Shown piece after piece: positions 5,212-7,716 of a stretch of DNA of 7,716 nucleotides. The notes under the pieces were generated by a model that saw nothing but the letters and a program-made list of their open reading frames with translations, did not search any database and had not been told where the DNA came from. Numbering within the stretch: the first letter of the stretch is position 1; every line of letters begins with the position of its first letter. Source of the DNA: an uncultured Candidatus Altimarinota bacterium (lineage in GTDB: Bacteria; Patescibacteriota; Gracilibacteria; CAIRYL01); assembly GCA_947311665.1 (NCBI GenBank), contig CAMZLA010000038.1, positions 1 through 7,716 of the forward strand, in the 5' to 3' direction. The translations under genes and the position numbers were made by a program.

Positions 5212-7365
5212 ATGACTTCTTCTCTTCTCAACGGTTTAAACCCACAACAATTAGAAGCGGTAACGCATAAAGATGGTCCATTGCTCGTCGTTGCAGGAGC
5301 TGGAAGTGGAAAAACAAAAGCTCTCACTGTTCGAATTGCATATTTAATTGAACAAGGTGTCTTGCCACGAGAAATTTTAGCGGTTACTTTTACCAATAAA
5401 GCGGCAAAAGAAATGGGGGAACGAGTGGAAAAACTTCTCACTTCTCCAGATTTATATAATATTCAATCTCCAAATATTGGAACTTTTCATTCTATTGGTG
5501 TGAAAATTTTGCGACGAGAAATGAATGTTTTAGACCGTGCTACTGGGTTTACAATTTTTGATAGTACCGATACCAAAGCCTTGGCACGAACATTGTTAAA
5601 AGAAAAAAATATTAAAGCTGATGTTTTAAATGCTGGAGGATTATTAGGAAAAATATCAGATTGGAAAAGTAAAATGATTCTTCCAAAAGATGCACAATCT
5701 CAAGCAGAAAATTATAGAGAAAAACTTATTTCTGAATTATATGAAAAATATCAAGCGGTGTTGTTGAAAGCAAATGCCTTAGATTTCGATGATTTAATTC
5801 TTTTACCAGTACAAATTTTTCAAAAATCTCCAGAAACATTAAAAAAATATCAGACTTGGTGGAAATATGTTATGATAGATGAATATCAAGATACGAATTA
5901 TTTACAATATCTTTTTGCACAGCTCATTTGTGAAAATCATAAAAATATTTGTGCTATCGGAGACAGTGATCAATCTATTTATAAATTTCGTGGAGCCGAT
6001 ATGTCTAATATTATGAATTTTCAAAAGGAATATTCAGATGCAAAATTGGTAAAACTTGAACAAAATTATCGGTCTACAAAAAATGTTTTATCGGCTGCCG
6101 ATGCGGTTATTTCTCAAAATTCAAATAGGCTCGATAAAGTGATGAGAACAGAAAACCCTGAAGGGGATCAAATTTCTGTTCTTGAATTGGGAGATGAACG
6201 AGAAGAAGCAGATATTATTTTTCAAGAAATTGCAAATTTGATAGGAAAAGGATTTTCATTAAAAGATTTTGCGGTATTATATCGAACGAATGCTCAATCT
6301 CGAGCGTTGGAAGAAGCGGCGTTGCGACATGCTGTTCCTTATACCATTGTTGGAGGATTAAAATTTTATTCTCGGTTGGAGGTAAAAGATATTTTGGGAT
6401 ATTTACGGTTTATCGTAAATCCATCTGATGAAGTTTCATTAGAACGAATTATTAATGTTCCTCCACGAAAAATTGGAAAAACTTCTGTTGACCGCTTGCG
6501 AGCATTTGCTCAAATGAAAAATATCGATCTTGCTCGATTATTGCCTCATGTCGCATCAGTTGAAGGAATTGCGACCATGGCAAAAAATCAAATAATAAAA
6601 TTTGATACTATGATTGCTTCTTTACGGCAATTGGCAGTAGAAAAAAAACTTTCTGAATTTTTAGAAATAGTAATAGAAAAAAGTGGATATGAAGATATGC
6701 TCAAGAAAAAAGGAGAAGAAGGAGAGGTGAGACTTGAAAATATTCGAGAATTGGTTTCTGTTGCAAAAAAATATGATGAAATTGAACCATTGCAAGCCTT
6801 ACCATTGTTTCTTGAAGAAGTAGCATTAATTAGTGATTTAGATTCTGTAGAAAAAGATGATGAAAAAGTAACATTTATGACTTTGCATGCATCGAAAGGG
6901 TTAGAGTTTCCTGTTGTATTTTTGGCAGGATGTGAAGAAAATATTTTTCCTTCATCTCGTGCATTGTTTCAGCCTGATGATTTGGAAGAAGAGCGTCGGT
7001 TGATGTATGTGGGAATTACACGGGCAGAAAAAAAATTATATATTACTCTTGCACGAAGCCGAATGCTTTATGGAGATATTATGTATAATTCTGCGTCTCG
7101 GTTTATTTCAGAAATTCCACAAGAACTCTGTGATGGGAATTATTTTGCAGAACGAAGTTTGGGGTCAAGTTTTGCTCAAAGTGAACCGCAAATCATTTCT
7201 CATGGATATGAAGTAGGAGAGTTGGTAGAACACAAGAAATTTGGGATTGGGAAAATAATGAATATTGAAGGAGATATTCTCACTGTTATTTTTCAAGAAG
7301 CAGGAGAAAAACGATTGGTAGCATCTGTTGCACCATTGGAAAAAGTAGATATGGATTTTTTATAG
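5212..7365 (+). CDS. pcrA: ATP-dependent 3'-5' DNA helicase PcrA/UvrD (SF1A)
   Basis: PcrA/UvrD unwinds DNA in nucleotide-excision and mismatch repair, strips proteins from DNA and pushes back RNA polymerase. This protein is full length (717 residues; family about 720-740) with all SF1A motifs: Q motif LNPQQLEAV (9-17), Walker A AGAGSGKT (28-35), Ia VTFTNKAA (58-65), Ib TFHS (91-94), Walker B DEYQD (223-227), III GDSDQSIYKFRG (250-261), IV QNYRST (284-289), V LHASKGLEF (558-566) and VI RRLMYVGITRAE (595-606). Residues about 664-714 (YEVGELVEHKKFGIGKI and following) are the C-terminal Tudor-like domain, which in PcrA/UvrD binds RNA polymerase. Its presence separates it from Rep. The ATG is followed closely by the Q motif; there is no Shine-Dalgarno and a T-rich leader. 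It ends in TAG, which abuts a degenerate repeat array. No frameshift or missing catalytic residue. Confidence 0.96.
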   Translation: MTSSLLNGLNPQQLEAVTHKDGPLLVVAGAGSGKTKALTVRIAYLIEQGVLPREILAVTFTNKAAKEMGERVEKLLTSPDLYNIQSPNIGTFHSIGVKILRREMNVLDRATGFTIFDSTDTKALARTLLKEKNIKADVLNAGGLLGKISDWKSKMILPKDAQSQAENYREKLISELYEKYQAVLLKANALDFDDLILLPVQIFQKSPETLKKYQTWWKYVMIDEYQDTNYLQYLFAQLICENHKNICAIGDSDQSIYKFRGADMSNIMNFQKEYSDAKLVKLEQNYRSTKNVLSAADAVISQNSNRLDKVMRTENPEGDQISVLELGDEREEADIIFQEIANLIGKGFSLKDFAVLYRTNAQSRALEEAALRHAVPYTIVGGLKFYSRLEVKDILGYLRFIVNPSDEVSLERIINVPPRKIGKTSVDRLRAFAQMKNIDLARLLPHVASVEGIATMAKNQIIKFDTMIASLRQLAVEKKLSEFLEIVIEKSGYEDMLKKKGEEGEVRLENIRELVSVAKKYDEIEPLQALPLFLEEVALISDLDSVEKDDEKVTFMTLHASKGLEFPVVFLAGCEENIFPSSRALFQPDDLEEERRLMYVGITRAEKKLYITLARSRMLYGDIMYNSASRFISEIPQELCDGNYFAERSLGSSFAQSEPQIISHGYEVGELVEHKKFGIGKIMNIEGDILTVIFQEAGEKRLVASVAPLEKVDMDFL

Positions 7366-7384
7366 AATTTTTGAAATTTGGTGT

Positions 7385-7535
7385 GAGGTTTTGAAATGGG
7401 GAATAAAATGTTTGTATTTGGGGGTAGGTTTTGAAATAGTGTATAAGGTTTTGTGTTGGGCACAAGGTTTTGTGTTGGGCACAAGGTTTTGTGTTGGGAG
7501 CAAGATATTGTGTTGGGCACAAAATATTGTGCCCC
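7385..7535. repeat. Decaying tandem array of 19-21 bp units downstream of pcrA
   Basis: Core unit AAGGTTTTGTGTTGGGCAC is exact at 7445-7463 and 7464-7482, has two changes at 7483-7501 (ending GGGAGC) and two at 7502-7520 (AAGATATT...); a partial unit starts at 7521. Upstream, weaker copies occupy 7426-7444 (19 bp), 7405-7425 (21 bp) and 7385-7404 (20 bp). A still weaker one may begin at the pcrA stop codon (7365-7384). The plus strand is G/T-rich with almost no C. Each junction of units can form CACAA-GGTT-TTGTG, a small hairpin. Minus-strand reading frames through it are repeat artefacts, since 19 is not a multiple of three. No repeat/spacer alternation as in CRISPR. Confidence 0.85.
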
Positions 7536-7538
7536 TAC
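7512..7538. repeat. Palindromic element GGGCACAA-AATA-TTGTGCCC ending in CCCCTAC
   Basis: GGGCACAA (7515-7522) and TTGTGCCC (7527-7534) form a perfect 8-bp stem with an AATA loop. Beyond one mismatch and a bulged C, GT (7512-7513) can pair with AC (7537-7538). The right edge, GCCCCTAC, is a form I recall from dispersed bacterial palindromic repeats of the GTAGGGGC...GCCCCTAC type. The left edge here reads GTTGGGC, as if eroded. It closes the tandem array, whose units share the half-site TTGTG and GTTGGGCAC. Confidence 0.6.
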
Positions 7539-7546
7539 GATAATTA

Positions 7547-7582
7547 AAAAAAATATTCACGATATTTCGTGAATATTTTTTT
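7547..7582. terminator. Perfect 16-bp bidirectional terminator between convergent genes
   Basis: The arms are 7547-7562 (seven A's, then TATTCACGA) and 7567-7582 (TCGTGAATA, then seven T's), around the loop TATT. The stem has no mismatch, with an A-run on the left and a T-run on the right, so it can end transcription from both sides. It serves pcrA on the plus strand and the partial minus-strand gene, whose stop codon lies 25 bases further right. Confidence 0.88.
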
Positions 7583-7607
7583 AGATGAAAGGTAAATGAT
7601 AAAAAAT

Positions 7608-7716
7608 TTATTTTAAATCCTTAGGAATGGGTTTTGCTGGATATTTTTTATTCATGTATTGGTGCCATTCTACATCATTAAGTTCTGGCATTCCATTCCC
7701 AGATTTTTTGCTTATT
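7608..7716 (-). CDS. C-terminal end of an unidentified protein (cut by window edge)
   Basis: A minus-strand frame is open from the window edge to a TAA at 7608-7610, giving 35 residues: ISKKSGNGMPELNDVEWHQYM followed by NKKYPAKPIPKDLK. It is hydrophilic, Lys/Pro-rich at its end, with no membrane segment. The bidirectional terminator at 7547-7582 is correctly placed to end this gene, which supports a real coding end. Alternatively the methionine in NGMP (at about 7690) could be a start of a very small protein, but the frame is open on both sides of it. I do not recognise the family. Confidence 0.6.
   Translation of the reverse strand, partial: ISKKSGNGMPELNDVEWHQYMNKKYPAKPIPKDLK

Noticed and set aside
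5175..5441. Minus-strand open frame of 88 codons over the pcrA start
   Set aside because: Antisense to the Q motif and Walker A region of pcrA; no independent support.
7385..7535. CRISPR-like array
   Set aside because: The units are contiguous, with no unique spacers, and decay gradually; no cas genes are nearby.
7286..7560. Three minus-strand open frames of 66-78 codons with NTKPCAQHKTLCPTQ-like repeats, resembling a repeat protein
   Set aside because: All three frames translate the same 19-bp tandem array, whose period is not a multiple of three, so the repeated peptides are artefacts of the DNA repeat. They have no start context and overlap the terminator and the pcrA end.

Overview
The window comes from a very AT-rich bacterial genome read with the standard bacterial code. 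The long genes contain no in-frame TGA. Start codons lack Shine-Dalgarno sequences, coding A-tracts give lysine-rich proteins, and the NYN protein and MurA look like those I associate with Patescibacteria (CPR). I therefore suggest a CPR-like bacterium. This is an inference from style and gene content, since there is no rRNA or other taxonomic marker here.

Layout. Positions 1-2897 are a minus-strand block. Read in its own direction it holds an OafA/YrhL-type membrane acyltransferase, a small four-helix membrane protein of unknown function, and murA, whose 3' end is cut by the window edge. An 88-bp divergent gap separates this block from a plus-strand block (2986-7365): yaaA (peroxide stress), a Phd/YefM-like antitoxin plus VapC toxin pair, an NYN-domain ribonuclease-like gene, and a complete pcrA/uvrD helicase gene with its C-terminal Tudor-like domain. 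The last 109 bases hold the C-terminal end of an unidentified minus-strand gene that converges on pcrA.

The regulatory DNA is unusually legible. A consensus promoter (TTGACA, 18 bp, TATAAT) starts immediately after the yaaA stop codon and drives the toxin-antitoxin pair. A perfect 13-bp hairpin with a T-run follows vapC and ends only 13 bases before the NYN start codon. A 17-bp interrupted hairpin overlaps the NYN stop codon and carries two copies of AAGGACTCCTT. Three ATTGTA half-sites lie just upstream of pcrA. Downstream of pcrA is a decaying tandem array of 19-21 bp units. It ends in a GGGCACAA...TTGTGCCCCTAC palindrome, which is followed by a perfect 16-bp bidirectional terminator.

How the genes fit together. 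The ends of the window are housekeeping: peptidoglycan precursor synthesis, surface or envelope acylation, oxidative-stress protection and DNA repair. The middle (about 3850-5175) looks like an accessory insert between yaaA and pcrA. It consists of two PIN/NYN-fold nuclease genes, one with a cognate antitoxin, framed by inverted repeats. The most interesting candidate is the hairpin-NYN-hairpin cassette. It has no room for its own promoter downstream of the first hairpin, and its last codons form part of the second.
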